Assembly: GCF_014649395.1 (NCBI RefSeq)
Contig: NZ_BMSY01000003.1
Location: forward strand, 310,001-374,000
Direction: 5' to 3'
From: Streptomyces aureoverticillatus
Lineage (GTDB): Bacteria; Actinomycetota; Actinomycetes; Streptomycetales; Streptomycetaceae
Length of the DNA stretch: 64,000 nt
The notes beneath the pieces were generated by a model, which saw only the letters and a list, made by a program, of their open reading frames with translations, made no database searches and was not told the DNA's origin. Positions 8,269-15,801 of the stretch are shown here, one piece after another (position 1 is the first letter of the stretch; each line of letters starts with the position of its first letter). A program made the position numbers and the translations under genes.

Positions 8269-8610
8269 TCAGCGGGCAAGGGCGGGGACGCCCAGCGCAC
8301 TGCCCTGCTCGTCGGCGGGCGAGGTGAACGGCCCGCCGTTGTCGAGAATGTCCCGCAGCTGGACCCGGTCCGTGTACGCGGAGCTGCCACGGACGGCGGC
8401 GAGCTGGGTCTGGGTGACCAGTCCGGTGCACAGGCCGTCGTTGTCGCAGACGAGCAGGTGCTCGGTGCGGGCACTGGCCATGACGGACAGGGCCACCTCG
8501 ACGGTCATGTCGTCGCAGACCTGCGGTCCGGCCGCGTCCATGGCGTCGGCCACCGTCCTGGGCGCGGGGGTGGCACGCTCCGAGCTGGGTTGCATCTGAG
8601 CCAGTGTCAA
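8269..8610 (-). CDS. CBS-domain protein
   Basis: The 113-residue product contains a CBS pair-like region: TVADAMDAAGPQVCDDMTVE begins the first motif, and HLLVCDNDGLCTGLVTQTQL is a typical CBS strand-helix segment. CBS domains usually bind adenine nucleotides and regulate partners. An AGGAGG ribosome site lies 5 bases before the TTG at 8610, which decides for this TTG over the ATG at 8595. It lies 67 bases after the helicase stop and is probably in the same operon. Confidence 0.75.
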   Translation of the reverse strand: MTLAQMQPSSERATPAPRTVADAMDAAGPQVCDDMTVEVALSVMASARTEHLLVCDNDGLCTGLVTQTQLAAVRGSSAYTDRVQLRDILDNGGPFTSPADEQGSALGVPALAR

Positions 8611-8677
8611 AATTGCCTCCTGCAGAGATGGGTCGGCTTCCTGGGTACGCGGTGCTCAGTTTCTGCGCGTGCGGTGC

Positions 8678-10132
8678 TCAGGCCGCCGCGTCGAAGGCGG
8701 ACTGCCGCACGCTCACGCGTCGGGCAGCCGAAGCGGGACTGCGTCGGCCGCGGGAGGCCGCGCTGCGCTTGTGCCGCTCGACCACCGGCGCGGTGATCGT
8801 CACGGGAATCCCGGAGGGGGTCCGGGCGCCGGTGATCTCGCTGAGTGCCTCTTCGCCGGAGCGGACCTGGGTGGTCCGGGGGACGATGCCGGCGGTTGCC
8901 ATGAGGCGGGTCATGTCGCGGCGCTGGTTGGGGGTGACCAGGGTGACGACGCTGCCGGACTCGCCGGCCCGCGCGGTACGGCCGCCGCGGTGGAGGTAGT
9001 CCTTGTGGTCGGTCGGCGGGTCGACGTTGACGACGAGGTCGAGGTTGTCGACGTGGATGCCGCGTGCGGCGACGTTCGTCGCGACGAGCACGGTGACGTG
9101 TCCGGTCTTGAACTGGGTCAGGGTCCGGGTGCGCTGCGGCTGCGACTTCCCGCCGTGCAGGGCGGCGGCCCGCACCCCGCTGTTCAGCAGGTCCCGCGTC
9201 AGCCGGTCGACGGCGTGCTTGGTGTCCAGGAACATGATCACCCGGCCTTCGCGCGCCGCGATCTCGGTCGTCGCGCGGTGCTTGTCGGTGCCGTGGACGT
9301 GCAGGACGTGGTGCTCCATGGTGGTGACCGCGCCTGCGGACGGGTCGACGGAGTGGACGACCGGGTCGGTGAGGTAGCGGCGGACCAGGAGGTCGACGTT
9401 GCGGTCCAGGGTGGCGGAGAACAGCATGCGCTGGCCCTCGGGTCGGACCTGGTCCAGGAGCGCGGTGACCTGGGGCATGAAGCCCATGTCGGCCATCTGG
9501 TCGGCCTCGTCCAGGACGGTGATCGCGACCTGGTTCAGCCGGCAGTCGCCCCGGTCGATGAGGTCTTTGAGGCGGCCGGGCGTCGCGACGACGACTTCGG
9601 CACCACCGCGCAGTGCGCTGATCTGCCTGCCGATCGGCATACCGCCGACGACGGTGGCCAGGCGCAGCTGCACCGAGCGGGCGTAGGGGGTCAGGGCGTC
9701 GGTCACCTGCTGTGCCAGTTCACGGGTCGGCACGAGGACCAGGGCCAGCGGCTGGCCGGGCTCGGCCCGCTGCTGGGCGGTGCGGGCCAGCAGCGCGAGG
9801 CCGAAGGCGAGGGTCTTGCCGGAGCCGGTGCGTCCGCGCCCGAGGACGTCGCGGCCCGCGAGGGTGTTGGGCAGGGTCGCGCCCTGGATCGGGAACGGGA
9901 CGCTCATGCCTTGCGCGGTGAGCGAGGCCAGCAGCCGCTTGGGCATGCCGAGTTCGGCGAACGTCTCGACGGCGGGCAGCGCCGGAGTGATCGTCTTCGG
10001 CGGGGCGAACTCGCCCGAGACTGCCGCGCCCCGTCGACCCTGGCTGCCGCCGCGGCTCGGGCGGCTCGGCCCTCCGGAACGGCTGCGGCTGCGGCTGTGG
10101 GAGGAGCGGTTGTTCGTACGTGCGGGGTTCAT
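8678..10132 (-). CDS. DEAD-box ATP-dependent RNA helicase
   Basis: The 484-residue protein has all the helicase core motifs: Q-motif region (TFAELGMPKRLL, 57-68), Walker A GRTGSGKT (about 100-107), PTRELA (135-140), TPGR (184-187), DEAD (208-211), SAT (239-241), a helicase C domain with ATNVAARGI, and motif VI HRGGRTARAG. Basic Ser/Arg/Gly-rich tails at both ends are typical RNA-binding extensions. It unwinds short RNA duplexes in ribosome assembly or mRNA turnover, often in cold adaptation. A 498-base leader with a strong hairpin separates it from the MerR gene upstream, suggesting post-transcriptional control. Confidence 0.95.
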   Translation of the reverse strand: MNPARTNNRSSHSRSRSRSGGPSRPSRGGSQGRRGAAVSGEFAPPKTITPALPAVETFAELGMPKRLLASLTAQGMSVPFPIQGATLPNTLAGRDVLGRGRTGSGKTLAFGLALLARTAQQRAEPGQPLALVLVPTRELAQQVTDALTPYARSVQLRLATVVGGMPIGRQISALRGGAEVVVATPGRLKDLIDRGDCRLNQVAITVLDEADQMADMGFMPQVTALLDQVRPEGQRMLFSATLDRNVDLLVRRYLTDPVVHSVDPSAGAVTTMEHHVLHVHGTDKHRATTEIAAREGRVIMFLDTKHAVDRLTRDLLNSGVRAAALHGGKSQPQRTRTLTQFKTGHVTVLVATNVAARGIHVDNLDLVVNVDPPTDHKDYLHRGGRTARAGESGSVVTLVTPNQRRDMTRLMATAGIVPRTTQVRSGEEALSEITGARTPSGIPVTITAPVVERHKRSAASRGRRSPASAARRVSVRQSAFDAAA

Positions 10133-10630
10133 TCAGAACCTTCCTTGATACGGCATGACGGCACGTACCAAGGAATTCTCGCGGCGGAAGAGCAGCGCAG
10201 AGAATCACAGGAACGGGCCGAAAGAATGAAATGGGTCACGTCGCAATGGGTTATGTCGCATGGACGTGAATCCAGGGGTGCCGACTGTATGGATCAGGGG
10301 AAAACCCGCATTTCTGGCGAGTGATCCCGGGCGGCGTTCCCGCAGGTGAAACCCAGGGGAATGTCCGTAGCTGGGGCCCGCACCCCGAGGGATGCGGGCC
10401 CCAGCTACGAAGTGCGTGTCGGCACAGAAAATGGCGACGGAGGCGCTGAAGTTTTTGGGGAAAAGACTGCAACTGAGATCGACAGTAGCATGCGGTAGCG
10501 GCCCGTGTGCGGTGAATAATTCCGCTCTGTTCGGTGCGGCAAACACACTGCCCGCGCGGTGCGGCAAACTCTCGTCTCGCGGCCATAGATATTGATCGAC
10601 CTGGAACGCAGCGTTCCAGCGCGCGCCGGC
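10133..10630. other. Long leader region upstream of the RNA helicase gene
   Basis: No supported gene is seen here. The stretch holds one very strong stem-loop (listed separately) and is noticeably richer in A and T near 10200-10280 and 10440-10530 than its surroundings, as expected for promoter or 5' UTR sequence. Helicase genes of this type often have long autoregulated 5' UTRs. That is known of the class, and no start of transcription can be read here. Confidence 0.5.
10367..10408. terminator. Strong hairpin between MerR gene and helicase gene
   Basis: Perfect 16-bp arms (10367-10382 and 10393-10408) surround a 10-base loop. There is no T-run on either side. It may end the MerR transcript (minus strand), act as an attenuator in the helicase leader, or protect processed RNA. 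Confidence 0.6.
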
Positions 10631-10972
10631 TCAGCCCGTGGTCGTCGGATTCTCTGATTCGGCGGCGTGGCGGCGGTATTCGGCGTTGATGCGCCGGGCT
10701 TCTTCGAGCTGGTCTTCGAGGATGATGATGCGGCAGGCGGCCTCGATGGGGGTGCCCTGGTCGACGAGTTCCCGGGCGCGGGCGGCGATGCGCAGCTGGT
10801 AGCGGGAGTAGCGGCGGTGGCCTCCCGCGGAGCGCAGCGGGGTGATGAGGCGGGCTTCGCCGATGGCGCGGAGGAAGCCCTGGGTGGTGCCGAGCATCTC
10901 GGCGGCCCGGCCCATCGTGTACGCGGGGTAATCGTCGTCGTCGAGACGGTCGAACGAGTCGTCTGCTGTCAC
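10631..10972 (-). CDS. MerR-type HTH transcriptional regulator
   Basis: The 113-residue protein contains a MerR-like winged helix (YTMGRAAEMLGTTQGFLRAI, then EARLITPLRSAGGHRRYS) followed by a helical segment rich in Ala, Arg and Glu that could be a dimerising coiled coil (ELVDQGTPIEAACRIIILED). It has no effector domain. The GTG at 10972 is chosen because AGAGAGG lies 5-6 bases upstream. A strong leader hairpin at 10999-11029 precedes it. Target genes are unknown; it lies upstream of the helicase gene on the same strand. Confidence 0.85.
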   Translation of the reverse strand: MTADDSFDRLDDDDYPAYTMGRAAEMLGTTQGFLRAIGEARLITPLRSAGGHRRYSRYQLRIAARARELVDQGTPIEAACRIIILEDQLEEARRINAEYRRHAAESENPTTTG

Positions 10973-10998
10973 TTGCACCTCTCTGTGAAACGCGTGGA

Positions 10999-11029
10999 GG
11001 GGCCCTGGTGCCATTGGCACCAGGGCCCC
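10999..11029. other. Leader hairpin in front of the MerR-type gene
   Basis: Perfect 14-bp arms (10999-11012 and 11016-11029) enclose a 3-base loop, ending 27 bases before the GTG start at 10972. There is no T-run. It may attenuate the gene or terminate something upstream. Confidence 0.6.
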
Positions 11030-11610
11030 GAAGGAACTGCTACACCATCTGCCGACCCTGATACTGCGTCGGCCTTCCGTATCCGCAGACCCGACTCGGA
11101 TGCTGTCGGGGGTGCGGGGATCGCGGTTGCTTGACCGGAGACCACCTCACTATCGATGTCCTGCGGTACCCGGGCTCAAGACTGCTGCCCGGGCGATCCT
11201 GATGGCGCTCGGCTCCTCCGTTTCGTCCCTCTGGGATCAATCACTTACCTGGTGGGGTACTGCTGGCACTGCTCACGGCGGCCCCTGATCACTGCGAGCC
11301 GCCCGGTCCGGTCGTCAGCCCCGTCACCGTCCTGCGACAACCGTGGCTTCGGAACTCCACCACCGAACCGTCCTGCGCACTGCAACTGCGGGTACTGCTG
11401 GTACTGCTGGTACTGCGAGTACTGCTGGTACTGCGGCCCGGCAGTTCGTCTCTGCCGGGCCTTGCTCGATCTCGGCTACGAGAGAAACCATAGCCACACC
11501 AGCACCCAATGTCTACTCCAGCCAGCATAGATTTTCGTGAGCCATACAGGGAGATAGTCGACCTCGACCACTGATGGGGTGCGGTACGCGGCGAAGCGGC
11601 CGCACACGCG
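11030..11610. other. Gene-free region upstream of the MerR-type gene
   Basis: No supported coding frame is seen in these 580 bases. It contains a 9-bp tandem repeat (separate entry) and scattered further copies of TACTGC (near 11062 and 11261). The promoter of the MerR-type gene should lie in its left part. Confidence 0.4.
11391..11435. repeat. 9-bp tandem repeat, five units of GGTACTGCT type
   Basis: Units at 11391, 11400, 11409, 11418 and 11427 read GGTACTGCT, GGTACTGCT, GGTACTGCG, AGTACTGCT and GGTACTGCG. A diverged copy (GCAACTGCG) precedes them at 11382. It lies in non-coding DNA between the MerR-type gene and the first rodlin. Confidence 0.85.
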
Positions 11611-11643
11611 AGGTGGCCGCCACGGAGGTCGTGGCGGCCACCT
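11611..11643 (-). terminator. Terminator of the first rodlin gene
   Basis: Perfect 13-bp arms (11611-11623 and 11631-11643) with a 7-base loop lie 40 bases beyond the rodlin stop on the minus strand. Confidence 0.75.
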
Positions 11644-11682
11644 GGTGCGGTGCCGGCAGGGGCGTGAGGAGCCCCTCGCGGG

Positions 11683-12090
11683 TCAGTGGTTGTTGACGCC
11701 GTTGCCGGACAGCACCGGGATGTCGCTGAGGATGTGCGACAGCGGCTCGTCGCCCTTGGCCTGCGTGGAGTTCTCGGTGCACTGCTGGTTCTGCGGGGCC
11801 GAGAGGATCGGGATGTCCTGGACGGCGATGTTCAGGAGGCCGACGAGGGAGCCGATGTTCGCCTTGACCGGCAGGCCGATGCACGGCTTGTTCAGGGAAC
11901 CCTGGACGAGAGACATCTGCGGGCTCATGTTGCCGTGCGTGGAGGAGTTGCCGAACGACTGCTGCGCGCCGTTGCCGCTCGCGGTCGTGGTACCCGTGTC
12001 GTCGCCGATGGCCATGGCCGTCGGAGCCGTGACCGCCGTCATACCGGCTGCGGTTGCGGCGATCGCGGCGGTTGCCAACATCTTCTTCAT
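11683..12090 (-). CDS. Rodlin protein (copy 1)
   Basis: The 135-residue exported protein has a Sec signal (MKKMLATAAIAATAAGMTAV, cleavage near AMA). The rodlin signature covers most of the mature chain: [51 protein letters not shown] and LSHILSDIP. Two Cys are conserved. Rodlins align chaplin fibrils into the paired rodlets on aerial hyphae and spores. The ATG at 12090 has a purine-rich ribosome site about 9 bases upstream. It is tandem with copy 2, each with its own terminator. Confidence 0.96.
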   Translation of the reverse strand: MKKMLATAAIAATAAGMTAVTAPTAMAIGDDTGTTTASGNGAQQSFGNSSTHGNMSPQMSLVQGSLNKPCIGLPVKANIGSLVGLLNIAVQDIPILSAPQNQQCTENSTQAKGDEPLSHILSDIPVLSGNGVNNH

Positions 12091-12284
12091 GGTGAGGGAT
12101 TCCCTTCGGAGACAGGCTCCGTTGCGGAGCCGCATGGCGATCAACTGAATGCTGGAACTGTGGTTTCGGCGATTAGCTCGGTCGACGGATTAATGTGCTG
12201 AACCCAGAAGCGGAAAGTCAGCCCTTATGCGCGAGGGCAAGGGATGGTCAGTCCGGCGGCCGAGCAGGGGACCGGAACCGAAAA

Positions 12285-12318
12285 CAGCGGGCCGCCGAGG
12301 AGAGGTGGCGGCCCGCTG
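12285..12318 (-). terminator. Terminator of the second rodlin gene
   Basis: 12-bp arms (12285-12296 and 12307-12318) pair perfectly and are followed on the minus strand by CTGTTTTC, a short T-rich tract. Confidence 0.8.
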
Positions 12319-12332
12319 GCTGTTGGCCGGTG

Positions 12333-12743
12333 TCAGCCGTTCTTGACGCCGTTGCCGGAGAGCAGCGGGATGTCGTTGAGGATGTGCGACAGCGGCTCGT
12401 CGCCCTTGGCCTGCGTGGAGTTCTCGGTGCACTGCTGGTTCTGCGGGGCCGAGAGGATCGGGATGTCCTGGACGGCGATGTTGATGAGGCCGACGAGGGA
12501 GCCGATGTTGGCCTTGGCGGGCAGCGCGATACAGGGCTTGTTGAGGGATCCCTGAATGAGCGCCATCTGCGGGCTCATGTTCCCGTACGTGGCGGAGTTT
12601 CCGTACGACTGCATGGCGCCGTTGCCGCTCGCGGTCTGGGTGCCGCTGTCGTCGCCGATGGCGGACGCCGTGGGCGCGGCGGCAGCCGACGCACCGACGA
12701 CGGAAGCCGTGACCGCGGCCGCGGTCATAACCTTCTTGAGCAC
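12333..12743 (-). CDS. Rodlin protein (copy 2)
   Basis: The 136-residue protein has signal peptide MLKKVMTAAAVTASVVGASA and the same rodlin body as its neighbours. The conserved [20 protein letters not shown] block is identical to copies 1 and 3. It differs mainly in the mature N-terminus (ASGNGAMQSYGNSATYGNMS) and in an Ala for Gly next to the first Cys motif (PCIALPAKANIG). It is divergent from copy 3, with 316 bases between the starts, and is probably expressed in aerial hyphae with it. Confidence 0.96.
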   Translation of the reverse strand: MLKKVMTAAAVTASVVGASAAAAPTASAIGDDSGTQTASGNGAMQSYGNSATYGNMSPQMALIQGSLNKPCIALPAKANIGSLVGLINIAVQDIPILSAPQNQQCTENSTQAKGDEPLSHILNDIPLLSGNGVKNG

Positions 12744-13059
12744 AGCAATTCCCTTCTGGATATGAACCCCGTCCCTGGAGCACCCTGAGCAACTGCACTG
12801 ACGGTACGGAGTTGCTGCCGTTCACTCCGATGGCCCAGTCGGGGCGTTTCAGAAGCCCCTTTCGGCCTCTTCATACGCGGTGATGTGCGGATAATCCGAT
12901 CGCTCCGCGGGGCGGTGCGCGTCGGCATTACATGAATGTGTCGGGTCGTCGCCGGGCCGGGGAAAAGATCCGATGGAGTGAATGAGCGGAACCAAACGTC
13001 CGAAGGTGAGTTGAGCAGCCCGCAGTAACCTGTGCGTCTGCCCAGAAAAGGAACAGCAA
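12744..13059. promoter_or_regulatory. Divergent promoter region between two rodlin genes
   Basis: These 316 bases separate divergent rodlin starts and hold no gene. Both genes have good ribosome sites at the region's edges (AAAAGGAACAGC before 13060). No sigma-factor motif is clear enough to call. Confidence 0.5.
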
Positions 13060-13470
13060 ATGCTCAAGAAGGCAATGGCAGCGGCTGCGGTCGCAGTCTC
13101 GGTCGCCGGTATGTCAGCCACCGCCGCTCCTGCCGCGATGGCCATCGGCGACGACGGCGGTACCCAGTCGGCGAGCGGCAACGGCGCCAAGCAGGCGTTC
13201 GGCAACTCGTCCACCAAGGGCGACATGAGCCCGCAGCTGTCCCTCGTCCAGGGATCCCTCAACAAGCCGTGCATCGGCCTGCCGGTCAAGGCGAACATCG
13301 GCTCCCTCGTCGGCCTCATCAACATCGCCGTCCAGGACATCCCGATCCTCTCGGCCCCGCAGAACCAGCAGTGCACCGAGAACTCCACGCAGGCCAAGGG
13401 CGACGAGCCGCTGTCGCACATCCTCAGCGACATCCCGGTGCTGTCCGGCAACGGCGAGCACAACGGCTGA
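13060..13470 (+). CDS. Rodlin protein (copy 3)
   Basis: The 136-residue exported protein begins [20 protein letters not shown] and has the full rodlin body with two Cys (KPCIGL, QQCTEN). It is closest to copy 1 in the C-terminal half ([15 protein letters not shown]). It is followed by its own terminator and then by two chaplin genes on the same strand. This fits the rodlin-chaplin neighbourhood known in S. coelicolor (rdlA/rdlB beside chpD and chpA, from memory), but with three rodlins instead of two. Confidence 0.96.
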   Translation: MLKKAMAAAAVAVSVAGMSATAAPAAMAIGDDGGTQSASGNGAKQAFGNSSTKGDMSPQLSLVQGSLNKPCIGLPVKANIGSLVGLINIAVQDIPILSAPQNQQCTENSTQAKGDEPLSHILSDIPVLSGNGEHNG

Positions 13471-13494
13471 TCCTCCGACGCCGCAGCGACCGCC

Positions 13495-13540
13495 CGGGCC
13501 GCCCCGTCTCCTTCGAGCGGGGTGGCCCGAGCGGCTTTCC
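13495..13540 (+). terminator. Terminator of the third rodlin gene
   Basis: 12-bp arms (13495-13506 and 13518-13529) pair with one G-T and an 11-base loop; CTTTCC follows. Confidence 0.7.
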
Positions 13541-13743
13541 GGTATCCGCCGTTCGTTGGTTTTCTTCCGGCGCCCAATAAATACGTAGAGCGCATTCGAG
13601 TGAACTTACGAATGCCGGGTGGCGCGCCGGTTTCTTCTGCTCTTATCGCTCGTTAGTCAGGACTCAGGTCGCGGTGCGGGTGAAGATACGGCCCGCCCGG
13701 CTCTCACCGCCGTTAAGGCGCGACCCGATAGAAGGGAAAAGCT

Positions 13744-13977
13744 GTGAAGCTCAAGAAGAGCGCAACCGTCATCGCCGGTGCCGTCCTGGCACTGAGCTTC
13801 GGTGCCCCGGCCTTCGCCGACGCGGGGGCCCAGGGCGCGGCCGCCCACTCCCCGGGCGTCATCTCCGGCAACGTCATTCAGGTTCCCATTCACATTCCCG
13901 TCAACCTGTGCGGCAACAGCATCGACATCATCGGGCTGCTGAACCCGGCGTTCGGCAACACCTGCGTCAACGACTGA
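13744..13977 (+). CDS. Short chaplin
   Basis: The 77-residue protein consists of a Sec signal (to about residue 26, PAFA) and a single chaplin domain: AGAQGAAAHSPGVISGNVIQ, then VPVNLCGNS-like (IPVNLCGNSIDIIGLLNPAF) and GNTCVND at the end. The two Cys form the intramolecular disulfide typical of short chaplins. These proteins self-assemble into amyloid fibrils that lower surface tension and coat aerial hyphae. The GTG at 13744 has AGAAGGGA 7 bases upstream. By position and length it corresponds to ChpD of S. coelicolor. Confidence 0.96.
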   Translation: MKLKKSATVIAGAVLALSFGAPAFADAGAQGAAAHSPGVISGNVIQVPIHIPVNLCGNSIDIIGLLNPAFGNTCVND

Positions 13978-14075
13978 CGCAGCCACTCAGCCGTCCAGGC
14001 TGTGTTTCGGCCGGCCTTGGCAGGCCTTCATGCCCCAAGGCCGGCTTTCTCTCCGCTCAGAGGAAGACCAGTAGA

Positions 14076-15665
14076 TTGCGACAGGCCCTCACCAAAGGGG
14101 TGCTCTCGGCGGCGGCCGCCACGAGCATCCTGTCCCTGCCCGGCCAGTCCGCGCTCGCCGCCGATGCGCACGGACAGGCCACGGGCTCGCCCGGCATCTT
14201 GTCGGGCAACAATGTGCAGGCACCGGTGGAGGTGCCGGTCAACGTCTGCGGCAACTCCGTGAACGGGGTGGCCGCCGCCAGCCCGTCGACGGGCAACTCG
14301 TGCGCGCAGCCGCCTGCTCCGTACGCGGCGACCCCGCCGTACGCCGCGCCCGCGCCGCAGCCGATGCCCATGGCGGAGCCCGGCCCGGCGCCGATGCCCG
14401 CTCCGGCCCCGATGCCCGCGCCCGCGCCGGAGCGTGTGGCCGCGCCGCAGCCCGCACCCGTGGCCCAGCCCGCGCCCGCCCCGAAGCCCGCGCCTGCGCC
14501 TGCGCCCAAGCCGAGGCCTGCGCCGGAGCGTGTGGCCGCGCCGAAGCCTGCGGCCGCGCCGAAGCCGGCTCCTGCGGCGAAGCCGAAGGCCAAGCCTGCG
14601 CCGAAGCATGCGGCTACGTCGAAGCCTGCAGCTGCCGCGAAGCCGGAGCCCGCCGCGAAGCCGAAGTCGAAGCCCGCGCCGAAGCACGCCGCTACGTCGA
14701 AGCCTGCGGCCGCGCCGAAGCCGGCTCCTGCGGCGAAGCCGAAGGCCAAGCCCGCGCCCAAGCACGCCGCAACGTCCAAGCCTGCGGCTGCCCCGAAGCC
14801 GGAGCCCGCCGCGAAGCCGGAGCCCGCCGCGAAGCCGAAGCCGAAGGCCAAGCCCGCGCCGAAGCACGCCGCAACGTCCAAGCCTGCGGCCGCCGCGAAG
14901 CCCGCGCCCGCGCCCAAGCCCGCGGCCGCCCCCAAGCCGGCACCCGCGCCCAAGCCGGAGCCCGCCCCGAAGCGCGCCGCCGCTCCCAAGCCCGCCCCGG
15001 CGCCCAAGCCTGCCTCCAAGCCCGCCCCCAAGTCGGCCACCCCGGACCGGTCGGACAGTGGCAGTCGCCACGACGACGGTGGTGCCCTTGCCGACGGCGA
15101 CGCTCTGCACGCGCCGGGCGCGCTGGCGGGCAACCTCCTGAAGACGCCGCTGGACGTGCCGATCGACGCCTGCGGCAACTCCGCGGGCGTAGTGGCGGTC
15201 CTCGCGGGGGCCCTCGGGAACAAGTGCGACGACCCGGATCGCGATCCGCACGCGCCCAACAAGGCTGCGCCGAACAAGACCGAGCCGCACGAGAAGCCGA
15301 CGCAGCACCACGAGAAGCCGGCGCCGCACGTACCGGACAAGACCGCGCCGCACGAGAACGCGGCGCCGCCCGAGCGTCCGGCGCGTCCGGTGCATCCGGT
15401 GCGGTCCGAGCGGCCGGTGGGGCAGGCCGAGCCGCCCGGGCTCGCCCGGACGACCCCGCGTACCGTGCCCAGGGCGGCGGAGTTCCTCAAGGCCTCCGCG
15501 AGCGCCAGGCCGGCGGCGCGGGCCGCGGCTCCGGAGGCGGTCGATGCGCCGGACCAGCTCGCCGCGACGGGCATGGAGCAGAACGCGCTCGCGGCCGCGG
15601 CCGCCGGTGCCGGGCTGCTGGTCGGCGGGGCACTCCTCTACCGGCGCGGCCGCCGCGCCTCCTGA
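14076..15665 (+). CDS. Very long two-domain chaplin with sortase signal
   Basis: The 529-residue product is a long chaplin of the ChpA-C type. It has a signal peptide (LRQALTKGVLSAAAATSILS), a first chaplin domain (about residues 30-70, VEVPVNVCGNSVNG), a second one (about 343-390, LDVPIDACGNSAGV) and a C-terminal sorting signal: LAATG, a hydrophobic helix and RRGRR. Class E sortases cut such LAxTG signals and attach the protein to peptidoglycan. The two domains are separated by about 270 residues of Pro/Ala/Lys-rich repeats (PAPKPAAAPKPAPA type), and a second charged spacer lies before the anchor. Known long chaplins are about 210-260 residues, so this one is twice as long. The TTG at 14076 has AGAGGAAG 8 bases upstream and begins the conserved signal sequence. 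Confidence 0.93.
   Translation: MRQALTKGVLSAAAATSILSLPGQSALAADAHGQATGSPGILSGNNVQAPVEVPVNVCGNSVNGVAAASPSTGNSCAQPPAPYAATPPYAAPAPQPMPMAEPGPAPMPAPAPMPAPAPERVAAPQPAPVAQPAPAPKPAPAPAPKPRPAPERVAAPKPAAAPKPAPAAKPKAKPAPKHAATSKPAAAAKPEPAAKPKSKPAPKHAATSKPAAAPKPAPAAKPKAKPAPKHAATSKPAAAPKPEPAAKPEPAAKPKPKAKPAPKHAATSKPAAAAKPAPAPKPAAAPKPAPAPKPEPAPKRAAAPKPAPAPKPASKPAPKSATPDRSDSGSRHDDGGALADGDALHAPGALAGNLLKTPLDVPIDACGNSAGVVAVLAGALGNKCDDPDRDPHAPNKAAPNKTEPHEKPTQHHEKPAPHVPDKTAPHENAAPPERPARPVHPVRSERPVGQAEPPGLARTTPRTVPRAAEFLKASASARPAARAAAPEAVDAPDQLAATGMEQNALAAAAAGAGLLVGGALLYRRGRRAS
14430..15035 (+). repeat. Pro-Ala-Lys coding repeat in the long chaplin
   Basis: This is an imperfect repeat of short units built on CC(G/C)AAGCC(G/C)GC. 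A longer unit, encoding KPAPKHAATSKPAAAPKPEP and variants, occurs about four times between 14585 and 14900. The frame is kept throughout, and the encoded rod is basic and extended like a wall-spanning spacer. Confidence 0.8.
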
Positions 15666-15773
15666 GCCCGGTCGGCGACCGGGAGCGACCGGGCGCCCCG
15701 CGCGACCACAGGATGAGCGAGCGACAGTAACGGACAGCGGCAAGTAGCGGACAACAGCAAGTGATGCGGAGGG

Positions 15774-15801
15774 CGGGACGGGCCGACGGCGGCCCGTCCC
15801 G
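15774..15801. terminator. Bidirectional terminator between chaplin and oxidoreductase genes
   Basis: Arms of 11 bp (15774-15784 and 15791-15801) with a 6-base loop lie between the convergent genes. Confidence 0.65.

Noticed and set aside
10205..10567. 120-codon minus-strand frame in the helicase leader
   Set aside because: No ribosome site, no family, residue mix typical of chance frames, and it spans a perfect hairpin; treated as leader.
11040..11240. Short minus-strand frame upstream of the MerR-type gene
   Set aside because: No ribosome site or protein-like composition; overlaps the likely promoter.
11391..11435. CRISPR-like array
   Set aside because: Units are 9 bp without spacers; it is a simple tandem repeat, and no cas genes are near.
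13674..14075. Upstream extension of the long chaplin frame
   Set aside because: That stretch is the antiphase of the short chaplin gene and its terminator region; the TTG at 14076 with AGAGGAAG and the conserved signal peptide marks the start.
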